In this document: one piece after another, positions 22,111-34,440 of the stretch
How the letters are laid out: each line of letters opens with the position of its first letter
Position numbering within the stretch: the stretch's first letter is position 1
DNA from: Fasciolopsis buskii
Taxonomy: Eukaryota > Platyhelminthes > Trematoda > Plagiorchiida > Fasciolidae
Reading direction: 5' to 3'
NCBI GenBank assembly: GCA_008360955.1
Contig: LUCM01008320.1
Location: forward strand, 1 to 64,000
Length of the DNA: 64,000 nucleotides
Notes under the pieces: generated by a model
What the model was told of the DNA's origin: nothing
The model's input: only the letters and a program-made list of their open reading frames with translations
Databases searched by the model: none
Program-made: the position numbers and the translations under genes

Positions 22111-25100
22111 GTTAGTGAGCAGGAGTTCGGAAGGAGTGGGGAAAATTTCACCAGAGCATATAAGTTCAGGTGATATCCAAGCGGTGGGGCCCGCGGGAAC
22201 GAAATAACCGAAAGATGCATTAGGGTTTCGGATGGTGCATAGCTGCACTGAGAGAGTAAATTTAGTAGAGCTAATTATACTGGCTGGCGAGAGACTGTTT
22301 GTATTAAGGAATTTCAGGACTGAAAGGTAAGGTAATGAAAAAAGCTTGTGAGTTGATGAACGGGCTTTCAGAGGATGCCGGTATGGGAGATATGGTATCC
22401 GTGGGGTGGTACCGTGTGGGATGGTAGATTGGTGAACTTGTCAAGGTGGAGCTGGCAATCTGGGAGGATGGTAAGGAAGGGCTTTGGGAAATTCCGGAAA
22501 AAGAGCCAGTTATCAGGTAAATGCACATCTTTCTGGGGGTAGACGTTGCTTTTGGAGCTTGCAGGAACGAGGAGAGCAGTGTTAGTTAACTGAGACCATT
22601 GAGACAGGCGCTGGACAAGATTGGGTTGAGAGAGGAGTCTTATTATAGGTTGCAGATCAAAGGGGAAATTACAGCATTCTAGAGTACGCCAGGTAGCCCG
22701 GGGGGAGCCAGGGGTAAATCGTGCAAAGTTATGAGGATATCGGTAGTTGGGGCGAGAATTTGGGCGTAAAGGAGTAGAAAGAGGGCATTAGAGTGGCGGC
22801 AATGCATCTAAATTGGATTGCCCAGTAATTAGGTCAAAGTAGGGAGAGAAGCGGCAAGCTTTAAATATGGAAGGGCATTAGTATCATACCGGAAGTTGGC
22901 AACTGTTTTACCAAAGGAGGGTGGAGGCATGGATACAGCGGGTCAATCACCTCGTGAATTTGAGCCCTGGTTAGTTGGCCGGTTTGCGCTTGTGGGCCTC
23001 CGACTTGGTAAAGCTCATTCTGGGATGGTTTCCTCGATTTGAATGAGCAGTGCGTGCCAGAAGCCGAGACGTGCGGGTAGTTTGGCCTATTGGATTGGCA
23101 GGGTGGCTATTGATGTACGGGGTTTTGTGGTTAACTGTAAAGGTGAATGGTTCGCGCTTCCTTCGAGCTTCAACTGATTTAGGTTGGGCACCTTTCAGTT
23201 GTTTGACAGAAGGACGAGGAAGTGCTTGAGGAAATATCTGGGATGGGGAATATTACATGCGGTTGTAATTGGCCTGACCAGACATCGGTGTGACGGCAAT
23301 CACCTGCGTGGCTTTATACCGTCAGCGCAAATAGGTTGGGGTACCACAGTTGGTAGATTAAGATAAGCAAGCTCGCGGGGGGGGGGGTTGGACGGGCGAA
23401 GGGGAGTGAGTTTCATCCAGACCTACCAGTATTGGTTGCGACCAACGATGATGGTATCCAGAGATAACCACTTTCGCAGCGAGTAGACGCGAAGGTGGGG
23501 TGCCACTGCCATCAACAGATTTATTCTCAGACAGACTAGTAATAGATTTGTGAGATGAAGAGCTTGGACATGAAGTTGAGCGGTGTAAGAACGAAAAACG
23601 CTGATTGCGCGACTTGCTTAAAGGTGTGGTGGTTGAGGGGTTTCGAGTAATCACCGCCTGCAAGTATGTCCCGGTGGTTATCAAAGAGCACGGGAGAGCG
23701 GGAGATGTGGATTGATGAAGTCTGTCGAAGGAAGAAGGTATGCTATTTGAAACCTTATACTGGGCTCTCGATTTGGCCGGTCAGGAAGAACCTGTGCTGA
23801 GAGCATACTGGTCAGAGGGATAGCGCCGGATATAACCAAAGTCTTGACAACTTGAGAAGCTGTGGCAAAATTCTGTGACCGTACGATATCTCCTGAAAGG
23901 GGAGTTTTATCCGCTAAGATCTTGATATTTTTATAAAACGTGTATTAGCAGTGGTTACCGTATTTGTTATAAACACCTCAGCAGATAGTTTGTCATGAAA
24001 TTGCAATAAAATGAGTCCGTTATTTTCAGGGATTTCTTCCGGAGCCTAGAGCACTAACAAGTGGTGGGTCATACTACGAGCAATGAGTGTGGTAGATTGG
24101 ACCAGTAGCAGTGGGCGGCGGTCGTTTGCATTAAGGAAAACGGCGTTCCTTTCATTCGCAATACAAATGTGGGCTTCCTTAGTTACGGAATCAAAGAAGC
24201 GCCCTGTCACAGCGATATTGCTGGCGGTAGTTTCTTTGGATGGATCAACTAGGCTAGCTAATGGGGGCAGTTTCAATGGCAATCCTTTGGTCCGTCGGAC
24301 CTTGATTTCTAGGTCCTTTAGTCTTTTTGAAACATTCAAAGCTTCGAAACTAGAATTACTAAACATGTCGACAAGCGGAACTAAGCATGTTTAGTGAGAA
24401 TCACGGTTTTTAAGGGATTCCTGGGTACATCCATGCTGTAGAACCGATTGTTCTAACGAGTATCTCGTATTACGTTTCCCTGCTGCTAATTTTGTGACAA
24501 TTTGCGCGTCTTTATTACTCGTCTCGGTACGATTGCAATACTGGAAATCCTCGATAATCGACCAGTACAACGGGAAGACAGTCGAAAGCGGCAGCCGGTT
24601 GAGTATATTTTTAACAGGATCATGCGAGCGAAGCGTGCGTGAGCAATGCGCTAATGGGGGTTTCCGCCTGGCCGTCCACGTTTGGTTAAACAAGGGATTC
24701 GGACGGCCAAATCCATCTTTCGCTAGAGTGGGGCGCTGACTTCGCTTTGGTCTCGCATCGGCATCATAAGGGTTGTCGAAAGTTAGGTACGTTTGAAAGT
24801 GCTAGGAAATGATGCATGAATTTTGTAAACTCCAAACAGACGACAAGATGGTGTCGAGAAGTGCGGGAGCATGCGGGTGAAAAGATGGGTAGATTGGTCA
24901 GTTAGCAAATTTTTTCTCAAAAGCAAATCGATAGACGGATAGAGTGTGATAAACTTTTTAAAGGCGTTTAAAATAGATCCAGGATGGAGCTGAAAAATGT
25001 GGCGTTCCAGGTTTGAAATAAATACTGGCTAAATAGTTGGCGAGAGATGAGGTCAAAGGTGGATGCTCAAATATGCTTAGGTAAATTTTTCAAATAGGAA

Positions 25101-25600
25101 AATGGTTGTAAGCTGCGAAAGTGCTACAATACCATCCTAAAGTGCCAAAAACAACGAGAACAACTCACAGCGAGGAACAGTGTTCCGCAGGCTATTTCAT
25201 TCCATCGTCTGTTGTATGGAACCAGTTGAGATGGCGGCAGGGTCAGGTGTAACAGAATGAAGAGTGCCTGACGGTACCCTGAAAGTTGGTGGCTCGATAA
25301 GAGTTAAGCCAAATATTTTTCCGTGCGCAGGAAATTGGGCATCTGTTGGAGGCTGGAGGGATGGAAGCCTGTTTGCCTGGGGGATTTCGTCTGCCTCCGT
25401 TACCTTGATAACTCTGATGTTCCAAGTTTGATTGGTTTTCTTCAAATTTCAGAGGGAGTTTAGGGGTGACCGAATATATGTTTGATTCAAGAGGAGGATT
25501 AAAAGATCTAATCACCTCTACGCTAGGGGGCGGAAGTGCTCCTTTTCTGGTGACCAATTACCTCCTGCTGTAGCGGCGTCTTGTCTTCCTCCATCCCAAA
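22111..25600 (-). pseudogene. Possible ORF1 region of the - strand LINE
   Basis: Lies directly upstream, on the same strand, of the endonuclease at 21,230-22,110. Open - frames are 22,304-22,528 (Ser/Pro-rich), 23,358-23,684 (Ser/Thr/Pro-rich), 24,046-24,366, 24,391-24,693 and 25,243-25,557. A run of about twelve G lies near 23,378. No zinc knuckle, RRM or coiled coil could be proven. The assignment rests on position and low-complexity composition, so more than one insertion may be involved. Confidence 0.3.
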
Positions 25601-27849
25601 GGTTTTACAAAAGGCAATAACAGAAATAATATTTTAATTTTTCTTACGTTAACGGGCGACATTTTCTTCCTGGAATTGCCTTAGAGGCGGACAGGATTTT
25701 TGATGGATCTGTTTTTCGCGATCTCACGGAATGTTTAGGATAATGCCCCATGTTATGCACTTTTATTACAGTTCGCTTGGCCTTCCCCAAAGGTTGGGGG
25801 CCTGGAATTTTAAATATAACGGCCTTCCTGATGTTCCGGTTACGTCCAGGCGTTTCAGACGTTCCTGAAGGAATGAGTAGGCTATCCCCGGCAAGGTCGT
25901 GTAAAGAGGGATTCTAAAATGGCTCGATAGGATAAAAGAATGGGGTAAGCCTGTTGGTGGCTGCCTCCGAAGATGTCACCTGGGTGAAAGTCGTTTCTAC
26001 AAGATTTAGAAGCTCTCATTTCATTACATACATCAACTGGCTTCAGCGACTAGTTGAATGTTTGCACTTTTTGCATGGAACGTGGCCGCCCGTCCCTGTG
26101 GTAGTAAGTCTCACAGGGTTTGTCCTCGGTGTTCAGAAAAGCGAACCATAAGAGATAGACAAAATTGCATAAGATCACACTGAGAAAATGTTCGGGTAAT
26201 TCTTCCTATCAGAACACGGGATTTTCTAAGAAAAGTTAGGCACGCGAAGTGAATAAAATCTTGGAAAATGAACTTAGAATAGTTTCAAACCGCGCTGACT
26301 CACCACAGACTAGTTAATTTACGAACTCAAGAAAACATGACAGCGGACGTGTTCCAAACATGGAAGAGGAAATTCTGTTGCATGTGCAATAAAATTCTTC
26401 AATTCAACGGGACAAATGCGGCGGGCGCCCAGTGGAACAGCCAAACGCAGATTTACACAACAGGACTTGGAACGAACTTCTGTGGACGGTGGGCACGCAT
26501 TCAGTGAGATAACTACATAGTCGAAGAAGTCTGCATGTTCACTGCCTCACGCCAAGCGGCGCGTGCATACTGCAAGTGTAACCTTAGACTGACAGTTAGT
26601 ATAATGCAAAATATTTTTCTCTTTGTGGTTTTATTGCTGCGGCTGCAGGTCTGGGGGAGAATGATGAATGGTGGCAGGTACTTGGGGTCTATGACGAGCT
26701 GCTCGTGCAAGAAGAACAGAGGGAAACGGGCGGAACAGGGACGCGAAAACGGCCTCATTTGGGGTCTGCAATATCTGTTTGCGAGAGCAGATTTAACTGA
26801 CCACCGTTTCCCGTTACTGCATTGTTGTTAGCCAGTTGAAGCTGGAGTCTTCTTCCACGTGCTCGACAAGGGTTGGCGCTTAGTTAATGGGCCGTAAGAA
26901 AGGTTGAGCATGGACGTTAACACATCCGCAGCTCGCTATCTTTCGCAACCGTGGAAAGTCGGTGGTGAGTTGCTTGATGAATATTGGTCGCCCTAGTTTC
27001 CAGGAGCAGGCTGCTAACAGCCTTGTGTAAAATAAACTGTTTGTTGCATATCTTCATGTGCATCACTCATTATCCATGCAGAGATGGTTTCCAAAGAAGT
27101 CCGCGAGCTTTCAGTAGATACTATAGAAGGCGTGCCGATTAAATGCGTTTGAACTAATTGAAAAGCACAACAGCTACCAATAACTCCCTTTCGATTTACC
27201 GGGTGCAGGATGTTCATCAATCCATAACTGCTGAATCAGCCGAACACAGCCATCCGTTTCACAGTTAAGACACACATATATATATGTAAATAGCCGTACT
27301 TATATACGCATGCATATGTATGCGCACATATACGCATAGATATATGCACATATGGGATGAATTATTCTCATTATTAAAAAGCATACTTAATGTATCAATT
27401 ACTTAAAATAGAAGGTATTTAACAACTTCCGAGAATTCTGAAAAGCAACGAGAACAACTCAAAACGAGCGGCAGAGTGGCGCAAAAATCCGCACAACACA
27501 TTGTCCAATTAATTTGTCAGGCAGCATCAAAATGTACTAAAAAAATCGATTAACATTACATGCTCAAATTTGCGTGTTCTACTTACTATTTAACGCCGCG
27601 GCTCGTCATACGTGATTCCTTTCTATATTTATGTATTCTCTGCCCGTCTTTCTTCCCCCGTCAGTGCACAATTTTTCATTTGTCTTTCCACATTATGATC
27701 ATACACATCGGGTGTGTCATGAATTTGTGGAACTGACTGCAGAAAAGCTTGGTAACCATGACGAAAGTGGTTCTGGCGAATCAGGCGTTCCATGGGAACT
27801 GTAGTGCCGTGTCCTGATGTTAGGCGATAGAGGGTAGGTGTAGGAAAGT
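25601..27849. other. No gene recognised; AT/GC dinucleotide-rich patch at 27,270-27,360
   Basis: Short frames only (for example 26,535-26,831 +). The patch at 27,270-27,360 alternates purine and pyrimidine (ATATAT, GCATATG, CGCATA units), a degenerate microsatellite. Confidence 0.3.
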
Positions 27850-29165
27850 TTTTGATTGCTCATCCTAACATCTTTGACCGGCTCCACGAAAGTTTGAGAC
27901 CCAAGAGCGAAGGGATGAGTTATTCTGTTTTCTGTTTCTTTCGGCCAGACTCGTGGAACTGCACCGCAGGGAGGTTATCGCCCGACAGGAAAGCATTCGA
28001 AAGAATTCTGGGCGCACCAATGGCGCGAGGTAAAGCATGTCGTTTGAAAACTGAATTGAATTGCAATGATTCTTTTCCTTCCAGAAACAAGGGATTGTTG
28101 GCAGTGTTGTGAACTACGCATACTGCCTGGCCATATACCATTCTTTGCGTTTGAGTGGGTGGAATCCAACTTTTCTCCATGGACATGCTAAAGAGCGCAT
28201 TTCTACAGGAGTTTATCTTAAGGACACTACTCTTCCGAATGTATGTCAGCGACATGGACAAAGGGTGGAAACATCTATGTCTCATGCTTGCTAACGACAT
28301 AAATCTATTAGATACAGCAAACAATGAGGGTATCCCGCGGAATCTGGATAATGTTTGCCTGTGGTCGGCAAGATTTGACCTTCCGTGGAACCTGAACAAG
28401 TTTTAGCAGCTCATGGAAAGAGGAGCTAGTCCCCCTCGCCACTTAAGTTCACCTAGGGTTCAGGTCGGAATGGACAAATTCAGCAAGCACGGGACCTCAT
28501 GATGGTAGTGAGTGCGGACTTTAAACCTAGTCTGCATTGTCAGAAAGCCTTCAGGAAGGCAAGATGTGCCTTAAGCCAAAGTAGGGGAACCGTAGGGTCT
28601 AGAAGGCTTAAAGTTCTGCTACCGCTCTTCAAGGCATTTTTCCGACCGTATGGAGACCGTGTTTGATAAGGGATATGAAAATGCTAGGACAGTTTCACCC
28701 TGGGTTAAATGATAGTTTGGTCACTTGAGGCACATGGGACATGAGCGGAGCCTGAGGGCGCTTGGCTTGTGCTCAGTGGAAGGACGAAGGGAAAGTGGTG
28801 ACTTGATATAGGCTTTCAGGATCATTAAGGGGCTGGCCCAGATACGGGGTCACAGTGGAGCCGTATTCCAGATAATGCGGAGCGACACACTTGGAGGGAC
28901 CGGCGAATCGATTGCACGAGAAAACGTAATCACCGGGCTGAGGAGCAAAGCACTTGCTACATTAGTGGTGGATGGCTGGGATAAGTTAAACAATTTATCT
29001 GGAGGAACAAATCTAAGTTCCGCTACACCTTCTTTGTAGAAACTGAAGAGGGTTTTCCTCCCTCTTGTTGTCGAAGCATCGTCAGATCCAAGGAGCTACC
29101 AGAGCAAGAACCTGGAGGATTTCGGCATCTCGCTGTATAGTACTGTAATCTAACTGGAACCGGAA
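27850..29165 (+). pseudogene. CR1-like LINE, 3' half (reverse transcriptase to 3' end)
   Basis: Overlapping + frames at 28,109-28,406 give LRTLLFRMYVSDMDKGWKHL and LMLANDINLLDTANNEG, then LDNVCLWSARFDLPWNLNK. These are the family blocks L-L-F-x-x-Y-(V/I)-N-D, F-A-D-D-(I/V)-K-L (here L-A-N-D: one catalytic Asp lost) and L-x-x-W-x-x-x-W-D-L-P-W-N. The trailing part contains SADFKPSLHCQKAFRKARCA, VLLPLFKAFFRPY, LGLCSVEGRR and VVDGWDKL. This is a standard CR1 C-terminus with many stops. The element ends near 29,160 after DFGISL. Confidence 0.75.
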
Positions 29166-29959
29166 CCGATTTGGTCAATTTCAAGGGCGCGGACGTTGCG
29201 CGCTTGCTATGGTCCGGGCAAGTAATGACAGAAAAGAGGAAGTTTACCCAGCATATTCTCCCGACTTCACATCATTCCCGCAACAAGGAAGTAGAAAATG
29301 ACGCAACGGATTATAATCTCTACTCATTGAAAGTAAAACAATGGTTTTGTTGTGATTCAAGTTTTAGTGGGGCTCTTCTACTCCTGATCCGATCGACTAT
29401 GAAAAGTATCTGTCGAAAAACAGAGGATCAGTGCTAAATGATCCTCATAGGGAACTTCTTATTTTTCCATATGAGGATCTCAGGGTAGGTGTTTCTTTCC
29501 CAAAACTAACTGAAGTAGTCACGGTATTTTATTTACGGCATCCCAGACGACATTAAAGGGCCGATTGTGTTAACGCTGTTTCTTTTATGTTGCATACCAA
29601 AATTATGCCGTTAGGGCTATTTTTCGCTAACACTTCGTGATGCCGTAACATAAGACTAATTACGTGTATATATGTATATTGTAAGTAGTATCTGGATGAG
29701 CAGGCAGAATTTATTTATATGTATGCGTATATATATTTATATATATTTATACAACAAGAAGAAACGTTTCGACTCTTAATTGCGGCGGATGCAAAATTGT
29801 ACCTCTAACAGCTTTCCGAATTGGTAAATCAAGTCCTGGAACTCCAGGAATTCCCCTTGAGTATACTCATTAGGGGGTTATAACCCCCGAATTACGCTGT
29901 CTGACTACCGAACAGAAATCATCAAAATGCTTTTCAAATTTGTTGACTTTTCCGATTAG
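29166..29959. other. Inter-element sequence with AT-rich repeats at 29,660-29,755
   Basis: Contains TATATGTATAT and TATATTTATATATATTTATA degenerate repeats. No gene recognised; the + frame at 29,171-29,437 has no known motif. Confidence 0.3.
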
Positions 29960-30339
29960 CCTCGATTGATTATTTAAGTATATGTCCTGATGTGCCTTCT
30001 GAGGCCTCCGCTGCGCACAGCTCCAAGCCACAGGCATCAGAGACTAATTGTTGGACCTTAGCCGCCCTGTTACGTTCTCTCAGACCGGCCTTTTTGGAAC
30101 CGCATACAGTAGTCCGCTTTGGATCGGGCGACAGATGACCAGGGATCCCGGGTAATGACCACGAACAGTGGTGGGTACGAGGTGGTAGATAACTGAAGAA
30201 GGCTGCAACTGTCGACAGCAGTTGCAACCTCCGAAGGTGTTAGAATATTGACTTGTACACAAAGTGCGGACTATGAAATCAAGATGTAAGCAGTGAAAAA
30301 GACGAAAGGTTTCTGCTGGGAGACGGTAGGTACACTTCT

Positions 30340-30800
30340 TTGCCCCTCAATATTTGGGGACAGGTTCTTTGTTGTTGTTTTGACAAGGTCTTTTATGGTC
30401 GATTGCACTGTGGATATCAGTTTCTATGGTGTTAGGCTTAATGTCTGTTGCGTCAGTTATTGTTAGAGTTCGTGGTTTAAAGATCTCATGACTTCTGCAC
30501 TGTCCATTTCGATATATTCCAACGAAAACGTGTTGACTTCCCCTGTTCGTCATTTGGGGGTTAGAGTCGTTTACTTCTCCTGGCAGAGTCAGGTGGCCTA
30601 CGGATTTCTTATCTCTTCTGTCCGGGAAGCGCACATGAGCGTAAGTAGTGCTGGACTCGATGAAATCCACTTCATCGACCAAGGGATCGTGCTTGGATTA
30701 GGATACATTCCTTTTGGGATGAGTACCCCACTCAGTAGAGAAGTGCTCGAGGCAGATTTACGACTACGTCAAAATAATCGTTCATGAGGAGTAGTGTTGG
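30340..30800 (-). pseudogene. Gypsy integrase C-terminal segment
   Basis: ORF 30,347-30,682 begins VDEVDFIESSTTYAHVRFPD and continues with RRDKKSVGHLTLPGEVND. Trematode gypsy polyproteins end with a closely similar V-x-x-V-x-F-I-E-S-S-P-T-Y-A-H-V-R-F-x-D-G-R-E block after the integrase core, from my general familiarity with the group. The remaining tail is hydrophilic. Confidence 0.65.
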
Positions 30801-30979
30801 TGGCTGAGCACAGTGAGGAACGAATTGTATGCAGAGTAACTGGGAAACAAGCCCTGTAACTTCATTCTTCACAGTATTGCCTTCCATAGAGTTCCGTTCA
30901 GGTGCTCAACTTGACGGTCGACTTGACGACTGCACGGTGTGGTTCGGCTGGTTGCAACGTCTTTGCTGTGAAAAAACCG

Positions 30980-31410
30980 TTTAACAGGATCAGAAATGAA
31001 AATAGATCATAATCAGAGTAAGAGTATGAAGGCAATCCAAAAATGGGAAGTGGTTGTTAGAAGCGGAAGATGATAGTGTTAGCACGTGTATTGAAACACG
31101 CAAACGCGAACGAAAAACAAGAATACTCATCAACGATGGTTCGGAAGTGACGATTTCGAGTGGCATTAGGTAAGGGTCCCTTGAAACCAACATTAAATCG
31201 TTCACAAGTTTGCGTGGCTTTAATTAAGCTATTGTAGGAGGACGGTCAAGCTGTGGTTTGAAAGTTGTACAAGTGTGGCAATGGTTAGTGACGGCTTTCA
31301 CGTCTTCGGCAGAGAGTGGGAGGTTCTTCGAAAGCACAGAACGCACGAGGCGAGTAATGCCGGGGCGACATAAGGTTTCACGCAGTATTAGGAAGTCATA
31401 TGGTGTGTAA
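30980..31410 (-). pseudogene. Gypsy integrase: zinc domain and catalytic core
   Basis: The - strand translation shows LILRETLCRPGITRLVRSV followed by AVTNHCHTCTTFKP. The C-x2-C half of the H-H-C-C zinc domain is kept, while the His half is damaged. The core follows: DLMLV-FKGPLPNATRNRHF, then RTIVDEYSCFSFAFAC, the block carrying the first catalytic-site strand (family D-F-x-G-P-L-P and x-V-D-x-(F/Y)-S-R). The first catalytic Asp appears lost through a frameshift, and a stop follows in the I-I-F-R-F region. Confidence 0.75.
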
Positions 31411-31519
31411 GATACACAGCAGAAGTTACGGGATGAGACATCGACGGCCGAATCTCTTCGGCTTTATCTGTAAACAGTATCTAAATGGAGGGGCGAAAAT
31501 CCTAGCTTCCACCACTGAA

Positions 31520-32190
31520 TCTTCATCATTTCTTGTTCTTCTCTTCTGGCGCATATCGTACTTGAAGCAGACCCCCATTGGTCGGCGACCAGAATAAGAT
31601 GACGATCCAGAAAGTAATGGCCTCACTTTTAGATAAATCCGACAATAGCATATGCTTCTTCCCCAACAGGTAAATGAAGTCGTTCACTAGAGCACAGATT
31701 TCTCGAGAACAACGCCACTCGTCCTTTCTGATTAAGGGCTGCTGCGATGACAGTATAAGGCCTATCCGTTTCGAAAAGCAGAGAGCTGTTAGGCTAAACA
31801 ATGGTGACAGCCGCATTTCGATCATTGAACTTCAAAGTTTCAGATGAGCGTTCGGCGTAATCGAACAACAGGGAAAATAAGTTGTGTGCCAGTCGATGAA
31901 CGCTATCAGAAAACCGAGGAATCTGATGGGAATAATATGCAAGCAGACCAACAACACGTCGTTGTGGTTTCAAGTTTTCTCGAGGGGGCTTATCATGTAG
32001 AGGTTTAAGTCTTTCGAGGTCGGGCATGATGACTCCTTGGAATGTCTCATAACCAAGAAAGGCTATTGTTAGTGCACGGAGAATACTCTTACTGTGGTTT
32101 AAAGTAGGACCACAGCAACTGACTGTCCCTGGAAAACTCGCCTTGTCTTTGACACGTTCCTTTCCTGTGCGTCCACATAATGCCATGGAC
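31520..32190 (-). pseudogene. Gypsy RT thumb/connection and RNase H
   Basis: ORF 31,794-32,186 contains AFLGYETFQGVIMPDLERLK, then QRRVVGLLAYYSHQIPRFSD, the gypsy block F-L-G-x-x-(I/V)-S-x2-G-(I/V)-x-P-D-P-x-K followed by F-x-G-x-x-x-Y-Y-R-x-F-I-x-x-F-S. A frameshift leads into an RNase H-like part: LLFETDRPYTVIAAAL (Asp of the L-x-T-D-A-S block retained), VALFSRN-CSSERLHLPVGE (family S-R-x-L-x2-x-E-x-x-Y-x2-x-E-(K/R)-E), then a R-H-(F/L)-I-L-V-x-D-Q block. Frames 31,526-31,825 and 31,794-32,186 cover it. Confidence 0.75.
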
Positions 32191-32267
32191 TTAAATTTAT
32201 GTATCTCTTTGCTGTGCTTCTTGGATGATATGGTCAGTTTTTCGCAAGAAACAAGCTGCTCTTTTGG

Positions 32268-32912
32268 TTAATTTAAAGGGAATCGCCGAAGCAGATACAG
32301 CTTGCCACGCCTCAAAACGGTGGTGCTCTGAGTCATGTACAGGTCGAATATACTAGAAACTACTCTTGGTAGCAGATAAGCGCCAAAGAGTGAAACGATT
32401 AACTGTTCAACTGTAATCAACAACCGTATGCGTTGATTAGAATTGGCTGTTACGAGAACCTGTGCTCTCCACGGAGATGTAGGAGGCTCAATAGTTTCCT
32501 CTTTTATCGAACGTTGCACTTTGCTTGAGATAAAACGAGCGTCCTTCTCAGAATGGTACCTAGGTTTTATAGTGGTTGGTCTGCACTCCTCGGATAAATG
32601 TGCAAACAGACAGGGAGCGGTAACACTGGTGGATTTTAGTTCGCAGGGCGAAAGTGAGGGCCCTGAATTCCAACGTCCTTGTGTACCCTGAAAAAATGGC
32701 ACATCAGTGCAGAGATCAGGCAAAACTGATAGACGAGTACTAGGATAGAGTTCTTTTTTATGTTTGGTGGATTCGAAACAATGGTCCGTAGTGATGCTTG
32801 TCAGATTGGTGGTAGCCATGGTAATTTTACTTCTCGAATGCGCAACTTTACATTCGAGATGTCGGGCAGCCTCGAATAAAATGTAGCTTTCCGAGCTCCC
32901 GTTATCCAGCAA
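32268..32912 (-). pseudogene. Gypsy protease and N-terminal reverse transcriptase
   Basis: A 214-codon open frame. Its start LDNGSSESYI is a decayed aspartic protease active site (family D-(S/T)-G-(S/A/C); here Asp-Asn-Gly, so inactive). Farther on, HLSEECRPTTIKPRYHSEKD and FISSKVQRSIKEETIEPPTS-PWRAQVLVT match the gypsy RT N-terminus (P-I-A-x-x-R-R-Y-x2-E-D, then G-I-I-E-P-S-x-S-P-W-x-x-x-V-V). Then the R-L-x-V-D-Y region is altered to RLLITVEQL, followed by LFGAYLLPRV (family D-A-Y-P-L-P-R). Confidence 0.8.
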
Positions 32913-33009
32913 GCCCTGAAATTTGTACTGTTAACTTACTAAGCAGGAGGAGCACGAGATAAGGTCCCAGGAACCACCCGAAGTACTACATGCGATAGAC
33001 AGGAACCAG

Positions 33010-33200
33010 TAAATGTTGTCGTTTTCTTAGTGGAATTTCTATACTAACAGCGTTGTGGAAGTGACCCTTTTTATCGAAGGTTACGGAGAGCATTCCGTGC
33101 GGGGCATGTGGAAGGAGGATAACCACAAATAACAGTCTGGCTTTGCGACGATAAGAGTGCATGGCTCAACGGATTCGGACGAGTCGGGTAATCTTACGGG
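33010..33200 (-). pseudogene. Gypsy gag zinc-knuckle remnant
   Basis: The - strand translation reads ICGYPPSTCPARNALRNLR, stop, KGSLPQRC. Gag zinc knuckles of metazoan gypsy elements have C-x2-C-G-x3-H-x4-C-P-A-R followed by a second C-x2-C-x-K-x-G-H-F-x4-C. The spacing is kept but most metal ligands are gone and a stop separates the halves. Confidence 0.5.
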
Positions 33201-33474
33201 AGAGGTCAGAGCTATATTAACTGCACCACACGGGTGCAGTTCATTTGGCGCGCGAAGTAGATCAGATCGTTTTTGTGCTTGCTCCAGAGATTTTATGTCG
33301 GTCGCTGCTTGAGGTCAAGTGTTTTATGCCCTTATGGTATCCGCCGAATGGTGCTAATCTTGAATTGATGCGTCACGAAAAGCCTCTTCATCTTCTTCGG
33401 TGGTAACGGCTTAGTACCTCCAGGCTCTGTCGATTCTCCAGCCTCTTACTTGCATGTTACTAGTAAATGTCGGA

Positions 33475-34440
33475 CAGTCATCATAATCGCTCAACGCTGA
33501 ACTCCAAGGTAAGCCTCACTGACCGCTGCCTTTTTGCCATAGTTACATGTTTCTATTAGAAAAGTGAACATCCAAGGGGAACAGGGAGTAGACCTACAGA
33601 GGCGGTAAAAGATAAGAATGCTGCAGTAGCCAACTCAGAGCACAGTCCAACTGTGCAAATGTACGTTCTCAATCATTCTGATTCGATAGAAAATAACAAG
33701 ACGATCACCACTGTTCCCGGTTCACTGCGTATCCTTCAGTGTCCCCGGCCAGCCATACAGTTGACGGATCTTTCGGACCCCAACCACGAAGATTTGGAAC
33801 AACCACTTTAGCTAAGTTTTTTGTGCATTTTCTCATTCCGCGTTGGCACGTCATTTGCTAACCTCTGCGTGGCTTCTTCCACTCTTTGGGAGGAAGGGAA
33901 GATAGAGCACAATATGGTAGACGAGTGTTCTCCATGCACAACTCTTGACCCAACCAACGTAATCTACTAAGCTTCATGCGCTGAGAAAAGATATTCTCAG
34001 AACCGCCACCCAATACTAGGTTCTCACCTCTGCATCACCCATCCGGCCACTCCATTTAATTATAGCGATACTACGTGGACATCGGTGATCAAAGAGCTCT
34101 AAGCAATGAATATCTCCCACACGCATAATCCATGTCTAGCAACCATACAATGGGACTGAGTGCACCGGGGCATAGTACACATGACCTTTCAACTTCAGTG
34201 AAATATCAGGCCAACGTCACAAGTGCCTCAGTCCAGCGTAAGCCGCTCGAGCCTTCGACGTACGCCGAGCTACCATCGTTCGACACGCAGCTGCCGAGAT
34301 AATTAAAACGGTCCACAATCGTTAGTTCTTGTCCATCTAGTATCAAGTTCGGGACTACTGTCGTCCAGTTCTGTAACAGCACTTTACACTTTGAGGGTGC
34401 AAAGCACATGCCAAACCGAGCAACTTTTTTTGAGGATCTG
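33475..34440 (-). pseudogene. RTE-like LINE 3' fragment
   Basis: The - strand ORF at 34,206-34,409 reads MCFAPSKCKVLLQNWTT and VDRFNYLGSCVSNDGSS, nearly the same as element A (42,735-42,890 +). The family block is F-x-x-x-K-T-K-x-x, then F-x-Y-L-G-S-x-(I/V)-S. The left edge (33,478-33,500) is the reverse complement of the AACGCTGAACGATTATGA 3' terminus seen at 43,055 and 53,735. Part of the C-terminal domain is deleted. Confidence 0.7.

Larger units (their letters stand above)
29960..33400 (-). mobile_element. Ty3/gypsy LTR retrotransposon, decayed, LTRs not identified
   Basis: Reading leftward on the - strand the order is a gag knuckle remnant (near 33,120), protease (about 32,910), reverse transcriptase (32,600-31,850), RNase H (31,820-31,550), integrase zinc domain (31,400-31,210), integrase core (31,200-30,980) and integrase C-terminal segment (30,790-30,340). 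RT before integrase places it in Ty3/gypsy. Frames are interrupted in every domain, so it cannot transpose. I could not find paired LTRs; the flanks at 29,700-30,250 and 33,200-33,480 should contain them if they persist. Confidence 0.8.

Noticed and set aside
23370..23395. Run of G as a G-quadruplex or telomere-like element
   Set aside because: A single homopolymer run without repeated spacing; may also be a sequencing artefact.
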